Shown here: positions 44,900-56,866 of the stretch, piece by piece
Position numbering within the stretch: position 1 is the first letter of the stretch
Layout: each line of letters opens with the position of its first letter
DNA from: Pelobates cultripes
Lineage: Eukaryota; Chordata; Amphibia; Anura; Pelobatidae
Direction: 5' to 3'
Assembly (NCBI GenBank): GCA_933207985.1
Contig: OW240913.1
Span: forward strand, 99,235,265-99,299,264
DNA: 64,000 nucleotides
Notes under the pieces: model-generated
Database searches by the model: none
What the model was told of the DNA's origin: nothing
The model's input: the letters and a program-made list of their open reading frames with translations, nothing else
Made by a program: the position numbers and the translations under genes

Positions 44900-46487
44900 T
44901 ACACCGAACAAAATTATAAACGCAACACTTTTGTTTTTCCCCCCATATTTCATGAGCTGAACTCATCTAAGACTTTTTCTACACACACAAAAGGCCTATT
45001 TCTCTCAAATATAATTCACAAATCTGTCTAAATCTGTGTTAGTGAGCACTTCTCCTTTGCTGAGATAATGAATTCACCTCACAGGTATGACATATCAAGA
45101 TGCTGATTAGACAGCATTATTATTGCACAGGTGTGTCTTAGGCTGTCCACAATAAAAGGCCACTCTAAAATGTGCAGTTTTACTGTATTGGGGAGGTCCA
45201 AAAACCAGTCAGTATCTGGTGTGACCACCATTTGCCTCACAAAGTCCAACATATCTCTTTCGCATAGAGTTGATCAGGTTGTTGATTGTGGCCTGTAGAA
45301 TGTTTGGCCATTCGTCTTCAATGGCTGTGCAAAGTTGCTGGGTATTGGCAGAACCTGGAACATGCTGTTGTATATGCCAATCCAGGGCATCCCAAACATG
45401 CCCAATGGGTGACATGTCCAGTGAGCATGCTGGCCACGCAAGAACTGGGATGTTTTCAGCTTTCAGGAATTGTGTACAGATCCTTGCAACATGAGGCCAT
45501 GCATTATCATGCCGCAACATGAGGTGACGGTCGTGGGTGTAAGGGACAATGAGCCTCAGGACCTCATCACGGTATCACTGTCCATTCAAAATGTCATCAA
45601 TAAAATGCACCTGGATTCGTTGTCCATAAATATGCCTACCCATACCATAACAGCACCGCCACTATGGGCCACTCGATCCACAAAGTTGACATCAGCAAAC
45701 CACTCACCCATACGACGCCATACACGCTGTGTGCCATCTGCCCTGTTCAGTGAAAACCGCAATTCATCCATGAAGAGAACACCTCTCCAGATGCCACCGA
45801 ATGTGAGCATTTGCCCACTCAAGTCGGTTATGAGGACGAACTGCAGTCTGGTCGAGACCCCGATGAGGACGACGAGTATGCAGATGAGCTTCCCTGAGAT
45901 GGTTTCTGACAGTTTGTGCAGAAATTCTTTGGCTATGCAAACCGATTGTTGCAGCAGCTGTGCGGGTGGATGGTCTCAGTCGATCTTGGAGGTGAAGATG
46001 CTGCATGTGGAGGTCCTGGGCTGGTGTGGTTACACATGGTCTGCGGTTGTGAGGCCGGCTGGATGTACTGCCAAATTCTCTGAAACGCCTTTGGAGACGG
46101 CTTATGATAGAGAAATAAACATTAAATTCACAGGCAACAGCTCTGGTGGACATTCCTGCAGTCAGCATGCCAATTGCACGCTCCCTCATTGTGCTGTGTG
46201 ATAAAACTACACATTTTAGAGTGACCTTTTATTGTGGCCAGCCTAAGGCACACCTTTGCCATAATCATGCTGTGTGATCAGCATCTAGATATGTCACACC
46301 AGTGAGGTGGATGGATTATCTCGGCAAAGGAGAAGTGCTCACTAACACAGATTTAGACAGATTTGTTAACAATATTTGAAAGAAATAGGCCTTTTGTGTA
46401 CATAGAAAAAGTCTTAGATCTTTGAGTTCAGGTCATGAAAAATGGGGCAAAAACAAAAGTGTAGCGTTTATAATTTTGATTAGTGTA
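44900..46487 (-). mobile_element. Tc1-like element, nearly full length
   Basis: Left end TACACCGAACAAAATTATAA and complement of the right end TACACTAATCAAAATTATAA lead into about 290-bp terminal inverted repeats with internal 'aaaggccta(t)ttctttc'-type words. Total 1,588 bp, the normal size for Tc1. It encodes a broken transposase on the minus strand. Confidence 0.9.
45209..46189 (-). pseudogene. Tc1-like (DD34E) transposase, frameshifted, catalytic E lost
   Basis: The start at 46189 is the natural one: MRERAIGMLTAGMSTRAVAC opens the first helix-turn-helix, followed by the second DNA-binding region to about 45770 (QDRLRPSTRTAAATIG, QTVRNHLREA). A frameshift near 45790 moves reading to 45586-45822, with MDELRFSLNRADG holding the first catalytic D, and GGAVMVWVGI, the conserved glycine box. 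After another break, 45209-45520 has RHDNAWPHVARI with the second D. Thirty-four residues later SPIGHVWD replaces the expected SPIEHVWD; the codon at 45401-45403 encodes G. It ends EANGGHTRY, as normal. Full-length but dead. Confidence 0.92.
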
Positions 46488-47682
46488 TGTGACAAAAGCA
46501 GCCTCGTCATTGGCTCTTGGAGGAGCCTGTTTGCCAGCCTCCTGCCCTGTGACTATGTCCCCTGTAATGATTTTGGGGTTTGAACTTAGACAGGAACCAT
46601 TCGAACTTTTGAAGTGGCACTTCCCAAACTACCGAAGCCATTCGAAGTGCCATTCGAACACGTGGCGACGGCCATCTTGTTTAGTCGAACGCATCCAGCA
46701 GTGTTTGGTCGTCCAGTGCATGGAACTCAAATTGGACACTCGATGGCACGAACACCGTTAAAACTTTACCTTCCATGGAGGTTCTGCTATTCAAACAGAA
46801 GTCGAACGGCGTTCGGTAAAAAGAAACCCACGAACAAGAGACATACAATGACTATATCCATGAACGGCTTCGTTCGGTAATTCGAACTATATTTTGAATC
46901 CTCAAAGTAGACCGGACGCACAGCCTGATTCTCTGGAACTGTTTTGGGCATGAAACCATGTCGGTCAAAATAGGACTTCCATAGAATTTCTGAACCCCGG
47001 AACTGATCTGGGTGATTTTTGGATATGTTGGTCACCTAGATCAGGGCTATCAGGGGATGTAATATGTAATGTAATTGTCATGTGTTTTGGGGTACATTTG
47101 AGGTTTTGAAAAATATGTTTTTTCTCTGCCTCATAATTGGGTTAATACATTAATACTGACTCAATTATCTCCCAGGCAGAGGGGAGGGATTGTATGTTTG
47201 TATTGGGAGTGTCACACTTTGTAACCTTGTTGTTATTGGTTGTTTAGTTTGTGTCCCTGTCCCCAACAAGGTCCATGTGGGTGTACACTTTGCTTGGGGA
47301 CTTGCATAAAAGACCAGTGCAGCTCCCATTAAAGAGATTATTTTACCCCTTCATGAAGTCTTGGCTCATGTTTGGGGGATTGGAGAACTACATACACTCT
47401 GGGGATTGCTATATCACAATACTCCTCTGAGCATAATCACTAGCTCTTATAAGAGCTGTTCCTGCTACGCTCTGTGGACTAGTAGAGGTCTACCCACTGG
47501 AAGCTGGATCCTGGTCTTGGGTCCAGGGTGGATGGAGGACCGCGAGACCCCAACCAAGCTGCGTCAATTCATGGGGTTAACGATGGGTATGGTGTTTCAG
47601 TGCAGTGCTTACGGTGCTCGCAAATACTAGGAAGCAGCGATTGACTGAGGTACCCGGTTGTGGTGCCAGGCGGTCCGTCACA
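46488..47682 (+). mobile_element. Probable solo LTR, copy 3 (most complete)
   Basis: Starts TGTGACAAAAGCAGCC and ends 'ggtccgtcaca', giving TG...CA ends of about 1.2 kb. Flanks GTGTA (46483-46487) and GTGTT (47683-47687) look like a 5-bp target duplication with one change. 'attaaagaga' at about 47329 could be the polyadenylation signal, after 'cataaaagaccag' at about 47306 as a possible TATA region. It abuts the Tc1 end at 46487. The retrovirus or Gypsy origin is not settled. Confidence 0.65.
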
Positions 47683-47689
47683 GTGTTTA

Positions 47690-48029
47690 TAAATAATGTA
47701 AGCATTCCTAAGAATTGCCTGGAAAAAAATATTAAATGGACTCTGTATTGTAAATATAACCCCTCTTATATTTTATGTGTATTTGTTACTTTTTAATCAC
47801 TATAATGTTTGCATTTGCAGAAATGGTTTTGAGAAATGTTTAACATAAATACCTTTAACTCTCTGTGTTTTTCAAGACTAGCAGTTCATCAGCTGCTAGT
47901 CTGCCATTTTCTCTTTAAAATGTAGCCAGTTCCCTGTGTGAAGCTAGTCTGAGCGAAGCATATACTAGACTACAGCAATGACAGACAAATAACCCTGTAC
48001 ACAAACAGATGTTGTAAACCTATTCTATA
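47690..48029. other. Unassigned intergenic sequence
   Basis: AT-rich, with a short 'gcagttcatcagctgctagt' palindrome at about 47880. Probably MITE debris ('aaatggactctgtattgtaa'). Confidence 0.35.
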
Positions 48030-48037
48030 CCATGGAT

Positions 48038-48187
48038 CAGGCATAGGCAACCTTCAGCACTCCAGATGTTTTGGACTACACCTCCCATGATCCTTTGTCA
48101 GCATTATGAGTATAAGAGCACTGGGGGATGTAGTTCACAACATCTGGCGTGCCGAAGGTTGCCTATCCCAAAGGTTGCCTATCCCTG
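48038..48187. mobile_element. hAT-type MITE, 150 bp
   Basis: Left end CAGGCATAGGCAACCTTCAG and complement of the right end CAGGGATAGGCAACCTTTGG; the arms continue through 'cactccagatgtt' and 'aacatctggcgtgc'. Flanks CCATGGAT (48030-48037) and CCATAGAT (48188-48195) are a target duplication with one change. 'aaggttgcctatccc' is duplicated at the right end. Confidence 0.9.
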
Positions 48188-48199
48188 CCATAGATCAAT

Positions 48200-49245
48200 G
48201 GCCCCATTCTTCTTCTTCTTCTTCATAATAGCAACCTTTAACTATGAAGCAAACAAATTATCAAATTTTTCATCTCTTGCCAGAGACGTATCCAATGATT
48301 ATAGTAATATAACTGTGGTATTTCACTATTGCCATGTTGCAAAAGGTTAATGCACATTAGGTGTGGCAAGACTAAAATGGAAACAAGATTAACAAAGAGA
48401 GCCTGAAACCGATAACTTGTAAAAACTTAAGTTATTATATGCATATCCAGATGGGAAAAATTCAGATCATGTTACAATCAATGCATTACTTTCCAGAGCT
48501 CTACGTTATACAGAGTAGCATGTAATGTAATACAAAGTGTGTAATACAGAGAGCAGACATAGTGGACAGATTGCATTGCACCTACGTTAACTCTTGTGTG
48601 AACGTAGTGGGAACCATGTAGACTCCTTCCATCATCGTCTCCCAAGATCCCACTTGGACCCCAATGATGAAACTCAAACATAGCTTGGAGTAAATCAGGC
48701 CACAGGTTTATTAAATTAACCAATACTATTATAAAACATTAACTTAAAATAATTAATATAAGCAATAATATATTACTTAACAAATATATATTACTTAAAC
48801 CAGAACCTGACCTTGCTAACTAATCCCAAGTCATCCTGCTCACCTGTCCTCCCACCTCGTCCTAACTACCAACTGGCCTCCAACCTGGTCTTATGTTAAC
48901 ATAATGCTAACCACTAGCCATCCGTTAGCTCAGTGGGCACATCCGTCAACCAATACCTTATATCGGGGGTTAGGGGAGGAATCCGCTCTGCGCATCATTC
49001 CATGGACTCCTGGTCCAATCATGGTTGGCAAGAACCCATCCGCCTGCTGCGAAAAGAAAAGAAAGTGAAGACAAACAAAGAAATCACAAAAGAAGAACAG
49101 GGAGATAGGGATGGAAGTTGTTACCTTGCAAGGATATTGAAGATGACTGACAGGGAATTATATTGTAGAAAATATAATGGATACCGCACTCTGCAGGATT
49201 CCAGGGTGCTCTTGACCTGAGGATGGCCAGGTCTCACTTCCAGAT
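48200..49245. other. Unassigned sequence, some of it possibly LTR-derived
   Basis: A 'cttcttcttctt' run lies at 48208. The part 48600-49240 is richer in GC words ('gatcccacttggacccc', 'tggactcctggtccaatcat') and may be element-derived. No coding remnant found. Confidence 0.3.
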
Positions 49246-49249
49246 ATAG

Positions 49250-49402
49250 AAAATAAATGTTGATCTAGGCACTCAAGGATAAAAGACAAAATAGCATCTT
49301 TATTTATCGATAAGCTTGACAAAGACATTGCTGTTGTTTTGCTCTAAATAAATCTACTATTTTGGCTTTTATCCTTGGGTGCCTGGAACAATATTTATTT
49401 CC
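49250..49402. repeat. Inverted repeat, about 45-nt arms
   Basis: 'aaataaatgttgatctaggc' and 'gcctggaacaatatttattt' are outer arms; 'aaggataaaagacaaaatag' and 'ctattttggcttttatcctt' are inner arms. Loop about 60 nt. Resembles the terminal palindromes of the 22.6-kb element in layout, but I find no hammerhead core. Confidence 0.7.
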
Positions 49403-49679
49403 TATGCCTATATAAATTAACCCAACTCCTAACCTATACCACTCCCACCCCTGCTTACTGAACCTCCTCCTAATTTCTACCTTCTAAGCTCTGTGAGCTT
49501 AAGCTGTGCTGGTGTCCATTGTGTCATTTAAAGTTTTAAAACCTTTTACTACCAACCATTTTTTTTTTTAAAGTATGAATATGATGTGGTCTGTTGGAAA
49601 AAATAACTTTGTGACTAGATCTAAAATATTTTAAGTTAGGAACTGCACTCAATGCCATTACTCTGAACCAGGGTGTAAC
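49403..49679. other. Unassigned intergenic sequence
   Basis: AT-rich, T-run at 49559-49570. Nothing recognised. Confidence 0.4.
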
Positions 49680-49681
49680 CC

Positions 49682-49718
<37 letters not shown>

Positions 49719-50225
49719 ATGGGTCTGTGTGTGTATGTATGGGTCTGTGTGTGTGTGTGTGTGTGTGTGTGAGTATGGGTCTCCATGTGTGTGTATGGGT
49801 CAGTGTGTGTGTGTGTATGGGTCAATGTATGTGTGTATGGGTCAGCATATGTGTATGGGTGAGCATGAGTGTCTATGAGTCAGCATGTGTCTGCATGGGT
49901 CAGTGTGTGTGTATCAGTCTGTGTGTATAAATCTGTGTGTGTGTGTGTGTGTGTGTGTATGGGTCAGTGTGTGTCTGCATGGGTCTGTGTGTGTGTCTTT
50001 ATGAGTCAGTGTGTGTGTATGGATCAGTGTGTGTGTGGGGAGGTCAGTGTGAGCATGTGTGTGTCTTTATGGGTCAATTGTGTGTGTTTGTGTGTGTCTA
50101 TGGGTTAGTTGTGTGTGTGCGTAGGTCAGTGTGTGAATGTGTATGGGTCAGTGTAGGTAAGTGTGAAACGAGTGGGGCAGCAAAATGTTTTTTTGCCTAG
50201 GGTGGCTAAAATCATTACACCGGGC
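49680..50225. mobile_element. hAT-like element remnant, TG array plus right end
   Basis: A TG array of 'gtgtatgggtcagtgtgt' units fills 49680-50160. It is followed by 'gtgaaacgagtggggcagca' and 'ttgcctagggtggctaaaat', parallel to 20520-20575 of the intact element ('gtgaaacgaatggggcggca'). The GC-rich left half is missing. The left end 'cagggtgtaaccctgtg' looks like a collapsed terminus. Confidence 0.75.
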
Positions 50226-51685
50226 TTTAAGAAAGGTTAGCAGTACAATGGTACATTTATTTTCCCTCTCCTATAGAAGGAAAAAATTAACACCAGACAA
50301 CAAACTGTTACCTATGCTAACCACAAATATCGCATTAAAACCCAGGATAACACCAAACAAGGAAATATTTCAAAATATGATTTAATGCAGAAGTAAACAT
50401 AATATTTCTGTTGCCAATGTATTATTAAAATATGTGTTGTAAGGTAAATCCAAACTTCATAATTTAGCCATGACCGTGAACTTGACTCTTTCTTTTTGGG
50501 AGGGAGGCAGTAGGGGGAACAATTTGCGAGATTTATTACTAAAATAAAATACAGTCCTTTCAAAACTGATGTGTACCTATACGTTAAATATTATTTATTG
50601 TTTGAGGATTTGTCCATTCCCTGTAGTGATCAAAGGCCTAATTCATATCTCAAAGGATTAACCCATATGCCCTTTGTTATGTCCAGGTAGCGTTTTCTGT
50701 GTCTGTGCCATCCTCTGAATATACAGTGGTGTTTAAACTAGATGGAGGAGTTTTAGTGTACAATGTAAACAATGTCATTGTCAGTTTTGGCATTTTAAGC
50801 ATATTGTTTTTCATTTTAAGTGTGTTCTTACAAGCAGAAACTGATGCACAGCTTCTAATAGATTTTGCATGTAAATGTAGCATTGTAAACCTTGTCTAGG
50901 AAAAAGAACCGCAGATCAGATGTATTATAGATTTAACAAACACTGAAGCACTGAATAACAAATTACTAAAATCCTGCATAGTATTAACATCGGAAGAGTG
51001 CCAAAAAGTCCTTAGCAGCTGTATTTATACAGCTACTAGAAAACTATTGGACTTGATCTCTAAGATATTAAAAGCAATAAAGAGTTTTTGTAATGAATAT
51101 TTACAATATAGCTATTGTATAAGGAGTGAGGGTGACAGTTTTTAATAATGTAATATCAAGTTTTATATTAAAAAGATTTTGTAGGTAGCGCCTCAAAACA
51201 AGCTATACAGAATTAATTACTAAGCACTAATTTTACTAAGATTCTGGGAAAAGGTCCGAATGCTGTCCAGAAAGGCAATTACCATATTAGCTATTACCAA
51301 TTTTGGTCAAAATTCGGTCAATCCAACAGAATATGCATCATTCATTAAGAAGCGTTCGGTGTCAGGTTCAGTGTTTTTCGCATCCAAACCCTATACAAAG
51401 TATAGGATTGTGAATTTATACAAAGCACTGATTTTAAACTGAGTTGGGACAAATGCATCCAGGAGGATGCATATTCACAAATTATTGTTCACATGCTTTT
51501 TTCAAGTGGACAATAATTTAAAATACTACTTACCAGTATAACATTTAAAAAAAAAAAAAAAAAAAACTTAGGCATTTTCCTGCCACCTGTGAACAAATTT
51601 TTAAAAATAAGCCTCCGTGACCCTGATATTTCTATAAGGAAAGTTTTAAAACTCCCTTAAACACCAACCTGCCATCACGCAAGTT
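50226..51685. other. Unassigned intergenic sequence
   Basis: AT-rich with an A19-20 run at about 51549-51567, which could be the tail of a retroposed sequence, but no source gene is recognised upstream. No plausible exon. Confidence 0.35.
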
Positions 51686-51689
51686 GGAG

Positions 51690-52090
51690 CATATTTACTA
51701 TACAATGAGCAGTCAGTGGGTGCTTTAATATAAATCATGGGGGATGGACAGTTCATTGTTAACCCCACTGCCCCCACCTGTGGCCAGAGGGTGGGTGTTA
51801 TTAATTAAAATAAGGAGGGGGGCATCCTAGTATCCACTACTGCCTCAACCCATGCTCAGCAGGTGGAAGCTACTTATAAAAATGAATGGAGGGCTATGGG
51901 GGCTATTCATTTTATAGTAACGTGGGAGTGGCCTGATGTCCTCCACAGCCTCCCACCCATGGACCACTAGTAAAATTAAGAAGAGGGTTGACCATTTTCC
52001 ATCTCACCCAAAACAATTTGGCCATTGTCCTCTTCCTCAACCCCCTTGGTGTGGGTAGGGTTCCCCAAGCCCCTAGCCAACCCTAAATAA
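51690..52090. repeat. Repeat related to the outer arms of the 58-kb foldback
   Basis: 'cccccacctgtggccagagg' and 'gggtgggtgttattaattaa', then 'ggttccccaagcccctagcc' at about 52059, parallel 'cccacccctcggtggcgggt' and 'ggggtccccaagcccctagt' at 57850-57990. It appears to be one arm of another copy. Confidence 0.6.
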
Positions 52091-52244
52091 AATAAAAATC
52101 ATGCCTCTAATCTTGAGAGGGGCAGAAATCTAAGAACTTGTACTAAAAAGGACTTCTTGATGTCTTAACTGCAGTACACCAGACACTATTTCCCACAGCC
52201 TCCAAAAAAGCTGTTAGCTCCTGCTTCTGTTAGCTTTTCTAAAG

Positions 52245-52600
52245 TTAAGACCTGGAGTGCAAGACCAGCTCCTTGGCTGAGAGGGTCTGCTAATTGCACT
52301 CAGTGAGTGAGCCTGCATAGCTAGGCTTAGCTAAGATCTAAGCACAGAGGCAGGGTAGCAATGTCCATCAGGCATCAGGTAAGAAGTCTAAAATGGTTTG
52401 ATGGCTTACATTGGATAGGCACCAAAGCACAATGGCACCAAAACCACTACAACATGCTGTAGTAGCAATGGTGCACAGAGTGTTCCTTTCAGGTTGCAGT
52501 GCTCAAGTCCATCCTCTGAGCACCACAATGGGGGATGAGATGCCAGGACAATTCTGTCAAAGTGATTATGATGTTTGGAGTGTTCATTTAAAGGTACTCT
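52245..52600. repeat. MITE fragment
   Basis: Ends with 'tgtttggagtgttcatttaa' at about 52572, like the right end of the MITE at 30425-31801. Interior 'caccaaaaccactacaacat' with 'atgctgtagtagcaatggtg' forms a hairpin near 52436-52475. Confidence 0.5.
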
Positions 52601-53204
52601 TAAAGGCACAAATATGCCAGTGTTGGATTTGCGTCAGAATGTTTTTTCTTATCTTGTCCCAGCATTTTCTTGTATTGAAAAAGATAAGGCATTTCCTTTT
52701 CCTGTATGAATTTGAGATGGGCATTTAGTCTTAGCTCACACCCTTGTGTAAAGAAAAATGGAAACACAATTGACAAGCTCATGTAGTTGTTAGCGTGCCA
52801 ATGAGATTTCTGACTGGCTTTTTTCTTAGGGGATCCGTTTCAAGTGCCTGCTGTAATATTGTGATCATTGAGACCTCCATTAGTTTTTTTTCCTAGTTTA
52901 GGTATTTTTTACACAGGGGTCTGTAGTGCGAATCACATTTTATATCTTCTTTGCTACAATTCAGACAGAGCTTTGTTTATTAGAATGTACATGCTATCGA
53001 TGTAGCAGACATCCAAAGTCTTCCGGTAGTTACGGGAGACTACTGCATAATTAATGCAGCTCCCTGACACCCGCAAATCATCTACAATATCCCCAAATCA
53101 CACACACAATCTGCCATACAATGTGTGTGTTTAAATTCCAGGATATTGCACATGTTAAAATACCCTCAATAACTGCTTCCCCCTACCGAATACTTACCCG
53201 ATGG
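52601..53204. other. Unassigned intergenic sequence
   Basis: No hallmark recognised; short CA run near 53098-53106. Confidence 0.4.
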
Positions 53205-53415
53205 GTGTTATTTCTGCCCTTTAAGAGCCTGACTAGGCCCCTGCAGTTTCTACTGGGTGGGAGGAAGGGGTCACTACCTCCCAGCTAAAAAAGACAGCCA
53301 TGTGGGAGGGAGGAGGAGACTTAAGGCAGCACCACCGCCACCGTAGCATGGAGAGGCTAGAGTGAGCCTCAGCCCAAACTCCAAAAGGTAAGCCAACAGG
53401 TGGCTGCAGTATATG
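53205..53415 (-). repeat. Interspersed repeat family D, copy 3 (inverted)
   Basis: The complement reads 'tgcagccacctgttggctta', 'cttttggagtttgggct', a 'ctcctcctcc' tract, 'gtgaccccttcctccca' and 'gcctagtcaggctcttaaag', the same landmarks as 24405-24720. It adjoins the TG tract below. Confidence 0.7.
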
Positions 53416-53755
53416 TCAGATTGTGTGTATCTGTGTGTCAGTGTGTATTTGTGTGTATGTGCCAATGTGTATCTGTGCCAGAGTGTATCTGTGTGTCAAT
53501 GTGTATCTGTGTGTATGTGCCAATGTGTATATGTGTGTCAGTGTGTATCTGTGTGTATGTGCCAGTGTGTGCATCTGTGTGTCAGTGTGTGTATTTGTGT
53601 GTATGTGCCAGTGTGGGCATCTGTGTCTGTGTATTTGCATGTATGTGCCAGTGTGCGTATCTGTGTCTGTGTATTTGCATGTATGTGCCAGTGTGCGTAT
53701 CTGTGTGTGTATGTGTCAGTGCATGTATATGTGTGTCAAGGTTGTGTTATTATAT
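53415..53755. repeat. TG minisatellite ('tgtgtgtatgtgccagtg' units)
   Basis: Imperfect tandem units of 'tgtatctgtgtgtcagtg' and 'gtatgtgccagtgtg'. All long frames here are cysteine/valine-rich repeat products. Confidence 0.92.
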
Positions 53756-53759
53756 ATCA

Positions 53760-56700
53760 TGTGTCTGTGTGTTAAAAATGTGTGTAAATAGTCGTAATAA
53801 GTTGAGTTGGCTGTGTGTGGGGGGAGGGACACGTGGGGATGCTTAGTGGGGGGGAGGAGGGTGTTTAGATACAACTACCTCCCTGAAATGAGTTTCTGCA
53901 AGTTGGGGTGTCTGATGTAGCATATTGTCAAGTGTGTTAAAATGCCTAGAGAGTACTACATGTTTAAACAGATAGGGGAGTAGGTAGTGAAAGAGGTATT
54001 TAGAGGATTGTATCCCATTTTAATTGTTCATGGGTTTTTTCTGTTCCTTCATGGGAAATCTAGTTATTAGAGTATGGTTTTTCCTAGCACCAATGTATCT
54101 TTTCAGGGCAAATTGAATGGCAAATCAATGTATAATTTCCTTGCAGCCTCTGTGTTTGAGTGGTGGTAATGTGAAATCTAGCTCTATAGCTCTCCAGCTG
54201 TTATTGGATTATAAAAGCTGACATGCTCAATTAGCCACTTGTTTGTGGAGTTAATGTGGGCTGCCCCTGACCTACATACAGCATACAAGTAAAAGGCATT
54301 TCCACCACTGATTGATAACATAGAATGCATTTCAAGGGCATTATTCTTTGACATAACACTATGCTATTTGCACATTAAATACACTCTCAATTACAGCACC
54401 ATAAACAACATTATGTGAATATGTGCAGTTTTAATCTCATAAACACACACGTCAATCAGCTTGAGCAATCTGCTAGGTTTGCACTTAAAATACAGTGTCT
54501 GCCTGTGGAAGCCCGTCAGAAAGTCAGGATTTTGTCAGCTTGGTGGCATTGCTTTAAGTTAACTGCTGCAATGTAATCACTAGGTTAAAGATGTAAATTA
54601 GTCCCCCTTACTCTTGCCTGACTAAGCTACTTAGTAAATTGTGATCTGTTTTAATGAGCCATGATTAGGAGACTGCAGCAATCTGGTCACCCTGAAAACA
54701 TCTTCTAGAATTGCCAATAACAATACAATGTGATCTAAGGTTATTTGTGGATTTAAGTCCATTACGATGTTATTATATATGTGAGAGAGCTATATGTACC
54801 ATAAACAAAAGGAACTTCACATGTTCCGTATCACAACAGACAATGTATGTAGGATCAGTGTTCTTCTGTTCATCATTCGTGAAGCCAAATGGTTCACCAT
54901 CTGGAGTTTAACCCATGTACTACCTTCATTTATAGCACATAGTTGTAAAGTATTAATATGCATGGCAGAAAATACATTATCCATGCTTCTCTCGCATCTT
55001 AGGGAAATGCCTGCAGCAGAGCTTCTGTTGCACATTGCAAAATAAAGAAGGCTTGGAAACATACGGAAAGGGCAGAAGTTAGCACATTGCCACTCAAGAT
55101 GGTAAAATGTAGAAAGCTGCTAATGACAACATGCATTCAGCTCATATTTGATTGTGAAGTATATATTAAATGAAGTAAGAAGATAGCCACATTTGGGGAC
55201 TGAATAGGCGATGTCTCATTGAATGATACCTTGGTATGTTCTCCATATATTCTGGTCTGCGTGGCTGCTCTGTGTGTAGGTTTACATTGGCACGAGTCAC
55301 ATCCCTGCTCACTAATCACGTCCTTCCAATTATAATGAAGCAGCTCATTGCCCCCTTGTGTCAGTCTTAGTTTAGTCTTTCCAATACAAATGGCCTGGAG
55401 TCACCACTGGACCAATGCAGGATATCTGCATTGTCAAAAAGGGATCATATCTCATAAAATACCTATGCACGCTGGCAGTTGAGTGTCTTAGCAATTCATG
55501 TTACAGAGTGTTATTTCACATAGGATTGAATAGAATCTTAGTTCAAATCGCATTTCCATTTTTGGTTGTGTATATGAAATGAGCAGTTGAAATAAACATA
55601 TAAGAACATTTTAATACATTTAACACCTATATTTCCTAGTTATGTCACAAAATCACTATTATAATTACTGTTATACAACTCTAACCTAATAATAAAATGA
55701 TAGAGCTTACAAAAAAAATAGTAATAATACAATGGGTATAATACTGGAAATAGATGTTTCTCTTGAGCTGGGTATCAAAAGTGTAGAAAAAATAAAAAAA
55801 AATGTAAAACTATTTATTTTTAGAGAACACACATATTCTTTATTAATTTGTGGGTTAATTTTAATACAAAAAAATACAAATTGCAAACATATTTTTTTCT
55901 GTTCTTTTTTATGCCCTACCAGTGAGAAACTTTTTTTTTTTTTTAGGTATTAATTTTTTGGCGCACTCCACCATTTTTGTATTGATTTATGGTTTTTAGT
56001 ATTGTTACGTGGTACTCATTTTGTGTATTTTATGGATTATACACTGGTGTATGTAGCATTATTTTCTTGTTTGCACTTTATATCACTACACTTTGCTGTT
56101 GCACCTCTGTTGTGTCCAACAATGCCCTGCCTGCAGTTGTCTGTGGATAAACAATGTTTAAAATAAATTGAAATATCTATTGGCGTTACCAGGAAAGGGA
56201 TATGAGCATATTACAAATCAAAGCATGATGATGTGATTTTATCCTATTATATACATCCTTGAACCTATAGGAAAAATACAAATATACAAGCAAATCTTGT
56301 TGCAATATAATACTTTAGGTTGCTCATTATATGGCCAGCTATATATTACAAGACTCTGTGCTGGCGGCTCTGACACATACTGACATAATGTGAAGCAACT
56401 CACCATTCACTTGGTAACCTTCCCAAGACGGCTTGACATTAGTTCAGTGTTCCCTGAAACTTGATTATATACTGCAAGACAATATACCTTATTTCAATAA
56501 CAATTCCATGCTGATCAAGTGTTCACCACAAATGCATCCTGACTTCTGTCAGTTTTAGTCCTAGCTAAGTATTCATAATAAAGTAGTTCTAAATAAAAAT
56601 AAATAAATAAATCTTTTAATGTGTATCGTCAGAATATCATCAAGAACAAACAAGCAAAATATTGTCCTAAATTTTTAAATCTTCGATCTCAATATAAGGC

Positions 56701-56860
56701 ATGAACAAGATGTTTTGCATTGTGTGAATCCTTGTTTTGTTTTTATTTTAAAAGAAGAATTACTGCCCATGAGAATTTTCTAAAGTGGTTTGTTGTTATA
56801 TTAGTAAACTGTGAAATGTTTTTCCGTTAGTATGTGTACGTGTTTTATAATAGTTACCTT
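53760..56860. other. Long repeat-poor stretch; conserved-element-like parts
   Basis: Apart from A/T runs I see no transposon. The parts 54380-54720 ('gcttgagcaatctgctaggt', 'tgtaatcactaggttaaaga') and 56320-56470 ('tatggccagctatatattac', 'ggcggctctgacacatactg') are balanced in composition and motif-dense, as in conserved non-coding elements. Unproven. No exon with splice sites and sensible coding was found. Confidence 0.35.
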
Positions 56861-56866
56861 GACTAT

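Noticed and set aside
45470..46201. Longest plus-strand open frame in the window (243 codons)
   Set aside because: It is the antisense shadow of the Tc1 transposase on the minus strand; its peptide has no recognisable motif.
49250..49402. Another hammerhead-bearing terminal palindrome
   Set aside because: The inverted layout is similar, but neither CTGATGA nor GAAAC with a stem II between them is present.
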